Shown here: positions 1 through 8,655 of the stretch, piece by piece
Position numbering within the stretch: the first letter of the stretch is position 1
How the letters are laid out: each line of letters begins with the position of its first letter
Source of the DNA: Leucobacter weissii
GTDB lineage: Bacteria > Actinomycetota > Actinomycetes > Actinomycetales > Microbacteriaceae
DNA length: 64,000 bases
Assembly: GCF_017565745.1 (NCBI RefSeq)
Contig: NZ_JAGDYM010000001.1
Location: 1 to 64,000, forward strand
Direction of reading: 5' to 3'
Program-made: the position numbers and the translations under genes
Notes under the pieces: generated by a model
The model's database searches: none
Seen by the model: the letters and a program-made list of their open reading frames with translations, nothing else
Told to the model about the DNA's origin: nothing

Positions 1-11
1 CCGCAGAACCC

Positions 12-44
12 TCAGGAATCATGATTATCCATCAGGATTCCTGA
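12..44. repeat. Inverted repeat at left edge, operator-like
   Basis: TCAGGAATC (12-20) and GATTCCTGA (36-44) are perfect 9-bp inverted arms around a 15-nt centre. The left arm overlaps a second small palindrome, AATCATGATT (17-26). The stretch is AT-rich for this genome, which fits an operator or promoter region of a gene to the left of the window. Nothing else is recognised in bases 1-166. Confidence 0.35.
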
Positions 45-166
45 ACGTGGTCGAGGCCAGCTTGGAGGCTGGGGAGACGCACCTAAGCGGCATGAAGATC
101 AGTCTGGAAGATGCGGGTCTAGAGACGCGCGCCGTCGACGTGCCGGGCGGACCGCGGCTCGGTCGG

Positions 167-2098
167 TCACCCCTCCGGGACGAGCAGCTGGTGCTGCGCC
201 AGCTCGCGGTAGAGCGGCACCGAGGCGACGAGCTCGTCATGCCTGCCCTCGCCGACCACGCGGCCCTCGTCCAGCACGATGATCCGGTCGCTGTCGACCA
301 CGGTCGAGAGCCGGTGCGCGATGACCAGCAGGGTGCGCCCGGTCGCGACCGAGTCGAGCGCGTCGCGCATGAGCCGCTCGTTCACCCCGTCGAGGCTCGC
401 CGTCGACTCGTCGAGCAGCAGGATCGGCGGCGCCGTCAGCAGCGCCCGGGCGATCGCCAGGCGCTGCTTCTCGCCGCCCGAGAGCAGGATGCCGCGCTCG
501 CCGACCTGGGCGTCGAGCCCGCTGTCGAGGCTCGCGGAGGAGGCGGCGCGTTCCACGAGCGAGGCGAGGTTCACCGCGCGCAGCACGCGCTCGCACTCGG
601 CATCGCTCGCCTCGGGAGCGCCGAGCCGCAGGTTCTCGCGCACGGTGCCGGCGAGGACCGGCGCATCCTGCTCCACATACCCGAGCTGCGCCCGCAGCTC
701 GCGCCGATCGAGGGATCGCAGGTCCGCCCCGTGCAGCGAGACGACGCCGTCATCCGGGTCGTAGAAGCGCTCGATCAGACCGAGGATCGTCGACTTGCCG
801 GCGCCGGAGGGGCCGACGAGGGCCACGCGGGTGCCGCGCGCCACGTCGAAGCCGACCTCGTGCAGCACCGGCGTCTCGATGATGCGGCGCGGCGCGGCCT
901 CGGCGTCGCGCGCGGAACCGCGACCACCGCTGCGCACGAGCTCGCGGGCGTCGAGCCGTTCCGGGGCCGCCGATCGGTAGGCGAACGACACGCCGGAGAA
1001 GCGGATCGCCGGGGCATCGGGGATCCGGGCCTCGGCCAGGGGAACCAGCCGGCCGCCGGGTGCGAGCTCCGGATCCCGCTCCGTCTCGGTGGGGATCGCG
1101 GCGAGCTCCTGGATCCGTCCGAGCGCCCCCAGCGCCTGATTGACGGCGGCGATCGCTCCGAAGGCCTGGCCGAGGGGCGCCACCATCAGGAACAGGAAGA
1201 CGATGAACATGACGAGCTGCGAGATGCCGATCGCACCGGTCGCGACGCGGTAGCCGCCGAGACCCAGCACCACCAGGAACGAGAGCTGCAGGGCGAGGAA
1301 CGAGACCGGCACGATGAGCGCCGAGATCCTCGCCACCTTCAGTCCGAGCCGGTAGGCCTCCTCCGCCTCCGCCTCCGTCGCGCGCTGCTCGCGCTCGGCG
1401 GCCCCGGCCGCGCGAATCGTGCGGATCGAGGAGATCGAGCGCTCGACCTGGGCGGCCAGATCGCCGACCTTCTCCTGCGCGCGCGTCACGGCGGGCCGGA
1501 TCCGCGCGGAGACCACCACCACCACGACCAGGGCGATCGCGACCACGCCGAAGGTGATCCCGAACAGCACCGGATCGATCACCAGCATCCCGACGAGGGC
1601 GCCGACGAAGACGAGCAGACCGCTGATCGCCTCCACCATGCCCTGAGTCAGCACCGCGCGCAGCAGCGTGGTGTCGCTGCCGACGCGTGACACCAGATCT
1701 CCGGTGCGCCGCCGGTCGAACTCGCCGATGGGCAGGTGCAGGATCCGGCCGATCAGGCTGCGGCGGCTCGAGAGCACCACGCCCTCGCCCATCCGCTGCA
1801 GCACGTAGTGCTGGAAGCCCGAGAGCAGGGCGTCGGCGATCACGAGCGCGCTGAGGATCCAGAGCAGGGCTCCGAGCGGCTCGCTCACCTGCACCCGGTC
1901 GATCACCTGCCCGAGCAGCAGGGGCTGCACGAGCGAGGTTCCCGCCCCGACGATGCCGAGGGCGAGCGCCAGCACCAGCGGGCCGCGCTGTTCGAAGAGA
2001 TAGGGCACGAGCTGCCGGAGCGATGCCCGGGGCCCGTGCGATGCGGCCGATCCCGCGGAATCGGACCGCGGCGCGTCGTCTCGCTCGGTGTCTCCCAC
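167..2098 (-). CDS. ABC transporter, fused permease and ATPase (exporter type)
   Basis: About 643 residues in the half-transporter layout: a short acidic N-terminus, a six-helix membrane domain (about residues 25-310) and a C-terminal ATPase. The ATPase has Walker A GPSGAGKST, signature LSGGEKQR, Walker B LLLDEST and the H-loop AHRLST. The nucleotide-binding domain carries a low-complexity insert (RELVRSGGRGSARDAEAAPR) just before its core. Start GTG at 2098 is chosen because a -10-like TAGAGT (2106-2111, minus strand) lies 7 nt upstream, typical of leaderless genes; the GTG at 2107 would overlap that box. Family members export lipids, drugs or peptides and usually work as dimers; the substrate cannot be read here. 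It lies downstream of, and on the same strand as, lacI, separated by 185 bp, so co-transcription is uncertain. Confidence 0.88.
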   Translation of the reverse strand: MGDTERDDAPRSDSAGSAASHGPRASLRQLVPYLFEQRGPLVLALALGIVGAGTSLVQPLLLGQVIDRVQVSEPLGALLWILSALVIADALLSGFQHYVLQRMGEGVVLSSRRSLIGRILHLPIGEFDRRRTGDLVSRVGSDTTLLRAVLTQGMVEAISGLLVFVGALVGMLVIDPVLFGITFGVVAIALVVVVVVSARIRPAVTRAQEKVGDLAAQVERSISSIRTIRAAGAAEREQRATEAEAEEAYRLGLKVARISALIVPVSFLALQLSFLVVLGLGGYRVATGAIGISQLVMFIVFLFLMVAPLGQAFGAIAAVNQALGALGRIQELAAIPTETERDPELAPGGRLVPLAEARIPDAPAIRFSGVSFAYRSAAPERLDARELVRSGGRGSARDAEAAPRRIIETPVLHEVGFDVARGTRVALVGPSGAGKSTILGLIERFYDPDDGVVSLHGADLRSLDRRELRAQLGYVEQDAPVLAGTVRENLRLGAPEASDAECERVLRAVNLASLVERAASSASLDSGLDAQVGERGILLSGGEKQRLAIARALLTAPPILLLDESTASLDGVNERLMRDALDSVATGRTLLVIAHRLSTVVDSDRIIVLDEGRVVGEGRHDELVASVPLYRELAQHQLLVPEG

Positions 2099-2283
2099 GC
2101 CCGACACTCTATCGGCCGGGCCTGCGCCGAAGCTCAGGGCTCGAGTCGTCGAGCGTCGGACCGTGGCCTGCGTGAGCGGACGATGTGAGCGCAGGTCCGC
2201 CACCGCGCGCTCCCCGGCGGATGCGCGCTCGCGCGACGGGCCGCGCCGGTCTCGCGCTGGGCGGTTGGCCGCCGCGGGAGGGC

Positions 2284-3309
2284 TCAGGCGCCGCGCTCGC
2301 CGCCCGTGGACGCGCGGACGATGAAGCGGGAACCCAGCAGGGTTCTCGCGGGCGGGGCCTCGCCGCGGATCGTCGCGTCGAGCAGGTTGACCGTCGCCTG
2401 GGCGAGCCGCTCCGGGTTCAGGTCGAAGCCCGTGATGGGCGGCGTGCCGGCGCGGGAGGGCTCGGCGTCCGAACCGGCGACGAGCAGCAGATGCTCGGGC
2501 GTCGTCACCCCGTGCTCGCGAAGCTCGGCCTGCAGGCCGGCGGCGTGCCGACCGGTCATGCAGTGCACGCCGTCGGGCAGGCCCTCCTCGAGCAGCTGCC
2601 GGGCGGCCCGGCGCCCCCCGGCCTCGCCGTCGCTCTCCGGGATGTGCAGCAGCCGCGGCGCCACGCCGTGCTCCGCGCACCAGCCGAGGTACACCTCCTC
2701 GCCGTCGCGGTTCCACGAGTTCCCGTCGACGCCCGCGACGAAGGCGATGGAGCGCGCTCCGCGCTCGTGGAGGTGGGAGAGCGAGGTGCGCACCGATCGC
2801 CGGTCGTCCGACGCGACCCAGTTGTTCGCCTCGGGCCGTCGCACGTCGCGCCCGAGGGTGACGAAGGGCATCTCGTACTTCTGGAGCAGGCCGATGACCG
2901 GGTCGTCGTCCATCGGGTCCATGACGATGTAGCCGTCGAGCGAGAACGCGAGCGGCGTGATGGGCCGCTTGGTGAGGTCTCCGACCTGCATGAGGCCGAG
3001 CCCGAGGTCGAGCGCGCGCCCGGCTGCGGCGCCGGCGAAGCGGAGGAAGTAGTCCACGCCGCTCGGCGCATAGCTGCCGAGGGCGTCGAGCGGGCGGAGC
3101 ACGAGGCCGATCACGCCCATCCGCGAGCTGCGCAGTCCGCGGGCGAGGGCATCGGCCTGGTAGCCCAGGTCGGCCGCGACGCTCTTGACCCTCTCCCTGG
3201 TGCGCTCCGAGATCGTGCCCTTCTCGTTGAGCGCGTGGGACACCGTGGTGGTCGACACGCCCGCGCGCCGCGCCACGTCGTGGATCGTGATGCCCCGCCG
3301 TATGGCCAC
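2284..3309 (-). CDS. LacI-family transcriptional regulator
   Basis: 341 residues. The N-terminal helix-turn-helix and hinge are canonical (ITIHDVARRAGVSTTTVSHALN, then GYQADALARGLR), followed by a periplasmic-binding-protein-like effector domain to the C-terminus. GTG at 3309 is preferred because GGGAGG lies 6 nt upstream; an in-frame GTG at 3327 lacks this. The gene is divergent from the peptide-importer operon at 3528, and a perfect LacI-type palindrome (3399-3410) sits between them. It is therefore likely an autoregulated local repressor of the importer and hydrolase operon. The effector is unknown; LacI proteins usually sense sugars, so control of a peptide-type importer would be somewhat unusual. 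Confidence 0.93.
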   Translation of the reverse strand: MAIRRGITIHDVARRAGVSTTTVSHALNEKGTISERTRERVKSVAADLGYQADALARGLRSSRMGVIGLVLRPLDALGSYAPSGVDYFLRFAGAAAGRALDLGLGLMQVGDLTKRPITPLAFSLDGYIVMDPMDDDPVIGLLQKYEMPFVTLGRDVRRPEANNWVASDDRRSVRTSLSHLHERGARSIAFVAGVDGNSWNRDGEEVYLGWCAEHGVAPRLLHIPESDGEAGGRRAARQLLEEGLPDGVHCMTGRHAAGLQAELREHGVTTPEHLLLVAGSDAEPSRAGTPPITGFDLNPERLAQATVNLLDATIRGEAPPARTLLGSRFIVRASTGGERGA

Positions 3310-3398
3310 CCGCCACCTCCCGCGCACCGATGTCGATCGAGACGCCCTCAGTATAGCCAGGGGAAGAACGAAGTATTACAGATGGGTTACGCCGCACA

Positions 3399-3410
3399 TA
3401 AAACGTTTTA
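3399..3410. promoter_or_regulatory. LacI-type operator
   Basis: TAAAACGTTTTA is a perfect 12-bp palindrome with the central CG typical of LacI-family operators. It lies 89 bp upstream of the lacI start and 118 bp upstream of the solute-binding-protein start, in the only intergenic space between them. The site is seen; binding by the adjacent LacI is inferred. Confidence 0.65.
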
Positions 3411-3527
3411 CCTCTGTAGCATTTGAGCCCATCGCCGGGAATCATCCGAGACCGCATCGCTGCGCTCGCGGACCCGGGATGCCCGCAGCGACCTCTTGGT
3501 CGCCCACTCAACGCAGAGGAGCCGTCC

Positions 3528-5171
3528 ATGTATCGTCCGTCCCGCCTTCGATTGCGCACGCGCGCGATCGCCACCGCAGCACTCGCCCTCGCCCTCACGG
3601 GCACTCTCGTCGCGTGCGGGTCCGGCGGGCCCGCCGGACCCGCACCCCAGGAGGAGGCCGCGCCCGGGTTCCTGACCGTCGCCGAGGCCGGCGACAGCAC
3701 CGGCTCCGCCACGATCCAGGTCGACTACGACACCGCCGAGGCGAACGGCCTCGACCCGCAGACCGCGCAGACCGCCCGGTCGTGGATGATCCTCGGACTC
3801 GTCTACGAGACCCTCGTCTCGGTCGACGAGAACTTCGAGATCCAGCCCGGGCTCGCCTCCTCGTGGGAGCAGCCGGACGAGCTGACCTACGTCTTCACCA
3901 TCGACACCTCCGCCTCCTTCTCGAACGGCCGCGGCGTGACCACCGAGGACGTCGCCGAGAGCCTGGAGCGGCTGACGGAGAGCGGCGGCGTGTGGGTCGG
4001 GCAGCTCGGCCCGATCGAATCGATCGAGGCCACCGACGACACCACGGTCACGGTGAAGCTCTCCGAGCCCTACGTGCCCTTCCTCGCGTCGCTCGCCAAC
4101 ACCCCGGCGGCCGTGCTCCCCATCGAGGAGATCGACGCCGGCGAGGTGGATCTCGCCACCGAGATGCTCGGCACCGGTCCCTACACGGTCGTGGAGCATC
4201 GGCAGGACGAGTCCTGGACCTTCGCCGCCAATCCGGAGTGGCGCGAGGCCGACAGCCTCCGCGTCACCGATCTGACGCTGCAGATCGTGGGGCAGGAGTC
4301 GACGCGTCAGGCGGCGCTGCGCGAGGGCAGCGCCGATCTGGTCAACTTCAACAACGTCGACTCGCTGACGCTGCTCTCGGACAGCCCGGCGGCCCGCGTG
4401 GTCAATCAGACGCAGACCGACTTCTACTACCTCATCGTCAACTCGCAGCAGCCCGGTTCCCCGCTGCAGGACCAGGACGTCCGCTTCGCCATCAACGCCG
4501 CGGTGGACCGGCAGGCCGTGGCGGACATCGTGCTGGCCGGCGAGAGCAGCCCGACCGGGGTGACGCCGTCGAACCTGCCGGGAGCGTGCGAGGTGGACGC
4601 GCTGCCGTCCCGCCAGCTCTCCGCCGAGGAGGCCGGGCAGCTGCTCGCCGACGGCGGATTCGACGACCGGACGCTCAGCCTGCTCCTCTACACCGAGGAG
4701 CCCGTGCTCGCCCAGATGGCGCAGCTCATCCAGCAGCAGCTCGCCGAGATCGGCGTGACGGTCGAGATCGAGCAGTACGACACGGCGACCTTCACCTCCC
4801 GGGTCTTCACGACGCAGCCGGGCGACTTCGACCTGGCGCTCGGCTGGTTCGCCGGGTACGGCGATCCCTCCATGGTCACCCGGTGGTGGAACCCCGAGAT
4901 CGCGGGCTTCAACACAGGATTCACCGGCGGTCACGACGACCTGAACGAGCTCATCGCGCAGGGCGCGTCCGAGAGCGACCCGGCCGCGCGGGCCGAGACG
5001 CTCGCCGAGCTCTGCCGCACGGCCGACGAGTACTCCGAGATCGTGCCGCTCGTCCACCGGCCCTCGCTCATCGGCTACCACACGGAGACGCTGAGCCCGA
5101 CGATCTCGTCGAACGAGGGGTACGGAGACTTCCTCCGCTATATCGGCGACTTCGCACCGCTCGGAAAGTAG
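3528..5171 (+). CDS. ABC importer solute-binding lipoprotein, family 5 (peptide/nickel type)
   Basis: About 547 residues. An Arg-rich N-terminus and hydrophobic stretch lead to the lipobox LVAC, so it should be a lipid-anchored extracytoplasmic receptor. The body has features of the DppA/OppA group: an early 'LVYETLVSVDENFEIQPGLASSW' type region (seen as VYETLVSVDENF then PGLASSW), TEDVAESLERL, LGTGPYTV and DVRFAINAAVDR. ATG 3528 follows AGAGGAG. It is the first gene of a six-gene run that overlaps or nearly touches down to the hydrolase at 8652, so the receptor probably delivers the substrate of that hydrolase, or related peptides and amides. A LacI-type operator lies 118 bp upstream. Confidence 0.93.
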   Translation: MYRPSRLRLRTRAIATAALALALTGTLVACGSGGPAGPAPQEEAAPGFLTVAEAGDSTGSATIQVDYDTAEANGLDPQTAQTARSWMILGLVYETLVSVDENFEIQPGLASSWEQPDELTYVFTIDTSASFSNGRGVTTEDVAESLERLTESGGVWVGQLGPIESIEATDDTTVTVKLSEPYVPFLASLANTPAAVLPIEEIDAGEVDLATEMLGTGPYTVVEHRQDESWTFAANPEWREADSLRVTDLTLQIVGQESTRQAALREGSADLVNFNNVDSLTLLSDSPAARVVNQTQTDFYYLIVNSQQPGSPLQDQDVRFAINAAVDRQAVADIVLAGESSPTGVTPSNLPGACEVDALPSRQLSAEEAGQLLADGGFDDRTLSLLLYTEEPVLAQMAQLIQQQLAEIGVTVEIEQYDTATFTSRVFTTQPGDFDLALGWFAGYGDPSMVTRWWNPEIAGFNTGFTGGHDDLNELIAQGASESDPAARAETLAELCRTADEYSEIVPLVHRPSLIGYHTETLSPTISSNEGYGDFLRYIGDFAPLGK

Positions 5172-5178
5172 CCCGATC

Positions 5179-6150
5179 GTGCGTTCGACGCTTCGATGGT
5201 CGGCGGGGCGCGTCCTCAGCGCCCTGCTCACCCTCTTCGGCGTGTCGGTGATCATCTTCGTCGCCGTCCGACTCATGCCGGGCGGCTTCGAGGACATCAT
5301 CCTCGGCCCGCTCGCCACCGACGCCGAGCGGGCCGCGCTGGCGGAGGCCTACGGCCTGGACCAACCCGTGTTCGTGCAGTACTTCGCGTGGATCGGACGG
5401 CTGCTGCAGGGCGATCTGGGCATCTCCCTGGTCACGCAGAACCCCGTCGCGGCCGAGCTCGTCCAGCGGATCCCGGTGACGGCGCTGCTCACGGCGATGG
5501 CGATCACGGCCACCCTGCTCATCGGGCTTCCGCTGGGCATCTGGGCCGGCGTGCGGTCGGTCCGGCGGAGCGGCGGGGCGGTCGCGCGCGTGGTGTCGAG
5601 CCTCGGCGTCAGCGTGCCCGAGTTCGTGCTCGGCAGCATCGTCATCTACGTGTTCTCGCGCTTCGCCCTCGGGCTGCAGGTCGGCGGGTTCTCGCGGGTC
5701 GGGGAGAGCTTCGGCGCGACCTTCCAGGCGCTCATCCTCCCCGCCTTCGTGCTCACGGTGTTCTGCGTCGCCGCCACGGCGCGGACCACGCGGGACGCGG
5801 TGATGAACGTGCTCGTCGAGCCCCACATCGGCGCGGCGGTGGGCCGGGGCGAGACGCCCTGGCACATCGTCCGCCATCACGTGCTGCGCAACTCCGGCGT
5901 GCCGGTCCTCACCCTCCTCGGCACCATCACCGCCTACCTGCTCGGCGGCGCGGTGATCGTCGAGACCCTCTTCAACATCCCGGGCCTCGGCTCGTTCATG
6001 GTCACCGGACTCGACCGCCGCGACTTCGCGGTGGTCCAGGCCGCCGTGCTCTTCACGGCGACGGTCTTCGTGCTGGTCAGCCTCGTGCTCGACCTCCTGA
6101 CCACGGTGATCGATCCTCGCGTCCAACTGAAAGGCGGGCGACCGGCATGA
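5179..6150 (+). CDS. ABC importer permease, DppB type
   Basis: 323 residues starting at GTG, 8 nt after the receptor stop. The N-terminal helix ('SALLTLFGVSVIIFVAVRLMPG') and the PG/RL turn are typical of the DppB half, and the C-terminal part carries the EAA-like loop and the conserved ending 'ETLFNIPGLGSFMVTGLDRRD', seen here as ETLFNIPGLG and GLDRRDF. Six predicted membrane helices. The stop overlaps the next ATG as ATGA, indicating translational coupling to the second permease. It forms the translocation channel with the 6147 gene. Confidence 0.93.
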   Translation: MRSTLRWSAGRVLSALLTLFGVSVIIFVAVRLMPGGFEDIILGPLATDAERAALAEAYGLDQPVFVQYFAWIGRLLQGDLGISLVTQNPVAAELVQRIPVTALLTAMAITATLLIGLPLGIWAGVRSVRRSGGAVARVVSSLGVSVPEFVLGSIVIYVFSRFALGLQVGGFSRVGESFGATFQALILPAFVLTVFCVAATARTTRDAVMNVLVEPHIGAAVGRGETPWHIVRHHVLRNSGVPVLTLLGTITAYLLGGAVIVETLFNIPGLGSFMVTGLDRRDFAVVQAAVLFTATVFVLVSLVLDLLTTVIDPRVQLKGGRPA

Positions 6151-7016
6151 CCACCTTCTCCCTCCCCGTTCTCGGCCGCAGGCCGGGGGCGCGCCGAGCG
6201 CCGCGGGACGGCCTCTTCACGGCCGCCGCCGTCGCGCTCGGGATCATCGCGGTCGTCGCCGTCGTGGCGCGGATCGTCCCCTTCGCGGGGGATCCGACCG
6301 CGATCGCCGGCCCGCGGCTCAGCCCGCCCTCCGCGGCGTTCCCGCTCGGCACCGACGGCATGGGGCGCTCCCTCCTCGCGCGGCTGCTCGAGGGCGTCGG
6401 CACCACGCTCGTGCTGTCGACCGTGGCGGTGCTCTGCACGGCCGTCATCAGCGTGGCGCTCGGGCTGCTCGCCGGCTATCTCGGCGGGGCCTTCCGCGAG
6501 GTCGTGATGCGCGTCGTCGACGTCCTCTACTCGTTCCCCTCCATCGTGCTCGCGATCCTGGTCGCCGCCATCGCGGGCCCGGGGCAGACGGCGGCGCTCG
6601 CGAGCATCGTGCTGGTCACCGTCCCCCTCATGACCCGGATGGTGAGCGTGGCCGCGATGACCGTCGCGAAGCGCGACTTCGTGACCACGGCTCGCATCAG
6701 CGGGGTCTCCCTGCCGGTGATCCTGGTGCGCCACATCCTGCCGAACGTCAGCGGCACGATCGCCGTGCAGGGCACCTACGCCCTCTCGGTCGGCATCCTG
6801 GTCGAGGGCGGCCTGAGCTTCCTCGGCTACGGCGTGCAGCTGCCGCAGTCCTCGCTCGGCCTGCTCATCCAGGAGGGAGGCGTGTACATGGTGTACGCGC
6901 CCTGGCTGCTCTTCGCCCCCGCGATCGTCCTCGTGGTGGCGATCCTCGCCATCAACATCATCGGCGACACGCTGCGCGATCGCCTCGATCCGCGAGAGAC
7001 GAGGAGCCTCACATGA
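6147..7016 (+). CDS. ABC importer permease, DppC type
   Basis: 289 residues. It shows the DppC signature near residues 45-65 (PPSAAFPLGTDGMGRSLLARLL), the DVLYSFPSIVLAILVAAI segment, and the C-terminal motif GLSFLGYGVQLPQSSLG. Five or six membrane helices. The start ATG overlaps the previous stop (ATGA), and its own stop overlaps the ATG of the first ATPase gene. It pairs with the 5179 permease. No anomaly was noticed. Confidence 0.93.
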   Translation: MTTFSLPVLGRRPGARRAPRDGLFTAAAVALGIIAVVAVVARIVPFAGDPTAIAGPRLSPPSAAFPLGTDGMGRSLLARLLEGVGTTLVLSTVAVLCTAVISVALGLLAGYLGGAFREVVMRVVDVLYSFPSIVLAILVAAIAGPGQTAALASIVLVTVPLMTRMVSVAAMTVAKRDFVTTARISGVSLPVILVRHILPNVSGTIAVQGTYALSVGILVEGGLSFLGYGVQLPQSSLGLLIQEGGVYMVYAPWLLFAPAIVLVVAILAINIIGDTLRDRLDPRETRSLT

Positions 7017-7858
7017 CCGCCGCCGCTGATCCGACCCGCGATCCGGTGGTGCGCATCGACGCCCTCACCGCCGAGTACCGCACCCGCCGCGGCGTGGTGC
7101 GCGCGCTCGACGAGGTCTCGCTCGACGTGCGCCCCGGGGAGCTCCTCGCCATCGTCGGCGAGTCGGGCTCGGGCAAGTCCACCCTCTCCCAGGCCATCGG
7201 CCGCCTCCTGCCACGGGCGTGCCGGCTCGTGTCCGGCACCGTCCGCGTGCTCGAGCGCGACGTCGCCGCACTCGACGATGCGGGCATCCGCCGCCTGCGG
7301 CGCGAACAGCTGGGATTCATCCCGCAGGATCCGATCGCCTCGCTGGATCCGACGATGCGGATCGGGCGCCAGCTGCACCTGGCGATCGCCCCGCTCGGCC
7401 GCCCCACCGATCGCGCGACGCTCGTCTCGCTCCTGGAGAGCGTGCGGATCGCCGATCCCGAGCGGGCCCTCGGCCTGTTCCCTCACGAGGTCTCGGGCGG
7501 GATGGCGCAGCGCATCGCGATCGCGATGGCCATGGCGAGGGAGCCGAGGATCCTCGTCGCCGACGAGCCGACCGGATCGCTCGACGCGCAGGTGCGGGAG
7601 GAGATCCTCGACCTCATCGTGCGGCTGACGCGGGAGTCCGGCGCGAGTCTCATCTGGGTGAGCCACGACCTCGGCGCGGTGCGGCGCTGGTGCGAACGGG
7701 TGTGCGTGATGCACCGCGGGCGCATCGTCGAGGAGGGGCCCGTCTCGGAGGTGCTCACGGATCCGAGCCACCCCTACACGCGCACCCTGCTCGCCGCCCT
7801 CCCGTCCGCGCCAGCACCGGCCGCGGACGGCCCCGACGAAGGAACGGAGACGACATGA
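7013..7858 (+). CDS. ABC importer ATPase, DppD type
   Basis: 281 residues. Walker A GESGSGKST, Q-loop region GFIPQDP, signature VSGGMAQR and Walker B ILVADEPTGSLD are all present, and the C-terminal DppD-like segment ends with 'DPSHPYTRTLLAALP'. It overlaps both neighbours by 4 nt. As the first of two ATPases it should energise the 5179/6147 permease pair. The signature reads VSGGM where family members commonly have LSGGM, a conservative change. Confidence 0.93.
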   Translation: MTAAADPTRDPVVRIDALTAEYRTRRGVVRALDEVSLDVRPGELLAIVGESGSGKSTLSQAIGRLLPRACRLVSGTVRVLERDVAALDDAGIRRLRREQLGFIPQDPIASLDPTMRIGRQLHLAIAPLGRPTDRATLVSLLESVRIADPERALGLFPHEVSGGMAQRIAIAMAMAREPRILVADEPTGSLDAQVREEILDLIVRLTRESGASLIWVSHDLGAVRRWCERVCVMHRGRIVEEGPVSEVLTDPSHPYTRTLLAALPSAPAPAADGPDEGTETT

Positions 7859-8655
7859 GCACCCCGGACCGGAAGGGCGGGCCGCCGCCCGAGGGCGCGC
7901 CCGTGCTGGAGCTGCGCGACGTCAGCGTCTCCTTCACGAGCGGGATCGGACGCCGCCGCCGCGTGCTCCGCGCCATGCAGCACGTCAGCCTCGCGGTGCG
8001 CGGCGGCGAGATGCTGGGCGTCGTGGGCGAGTCGGGCTCGGGCAAATCGACCACGGGCGCCGTCGCGCTCGGCCTGAGACGGCCCGACTCGGGAGAGGCG
8101 CTGCTGCTCGGCCGCCCCATGAGCCGCGCGACGCGCAAGGCGCTGCGCGGCAGGGTGCAGGCCGTGCTGCAGCACCCGCAGTGGTCGCTCAATCCGCGCC
8201 GGCGCGTGGGCGAGTCCGTTCGCGAGCCGCTCGCCGTGCTCGGGACGCGAGGCTCCCGCTCCGAGCAGCGGGAGCGGGTCGCCGCGATCCTGGAGCGCGT
8301 CGGCCTCGGAGCCGACCTGGCCGACCGCTATCCGCACGAGCTCTCGGGCGGCCAGCGGCAGCGCGTCTCGGTCGCGCGGGCGCTGATCACCGAACCGCAG
8401 CTCATCGTCTTCGACGAAGCGGTGAGCGCCCTCGACGCCTCCGTGCAGATGCAGATCCTCGCGCTCATCCGCGAGCTGCAGGAGCTGCACCGCTTCGGCG
8501 CGGTGTTCATCTCTCACGATCTCGGGGCCGTGCAGCGGGTATCCGATCGCATCGCCGTGCTCTACCGCGGCGAGGTCGTCGAGACCGGAGACACCGCGTC
8601 CTTCTTCGCCTCACCTCAACATCCCTATTCGAAACAACTCCTGGAGACACTATGA
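7855..8655 (+). CDS. ABC importer ATPase, DppF type
   Basis: 266 residues. Walker A GESGSGKST, signature LSGGQRQR and Walker B LIVFDEAVSALD are intact, with the DppF-like VQAVLQHPQWSLNPR segment in the Q-loop region (most homologues read FQDP). The second ATPase of the importer, it is coupled by ATGA to the upstream ATPase and by an overlapping TATGA to the downstream hydrolase (ATG 8652, stop 8653-8655). That coupling ties the hydrolase's expression to the transporter. Confidence 0.92.
   Translation: MSTPDRKGGPPPEGAPVLELRDVSVSFTSGIGRRRRVLRAMQHVSLAVRGGEMLGVVGESGSGKSTTGAVALGLRRPDSGEALLLGRPMSRATRKALRGRVQAVLQHPQWSLNPRRRVGESVREPLAVLGTRGSRSEQRERVAAILERVGLGADLADRYPHELSGGQRQRVSVARALITEPQLIVFDEAVSALDASVQMQILALIRELQELHRFGAVFISHDLGAVQRVSDRIAVLYRGEVVETGDTASFFASPQHPYSKQLLETL

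Noticed and set aside
47-1690. Long plus-strand frame opposite the ABC exporter
   Set aside because: The minus strand shows intact Walker and signature motifs; the plus frame is low-complexity.
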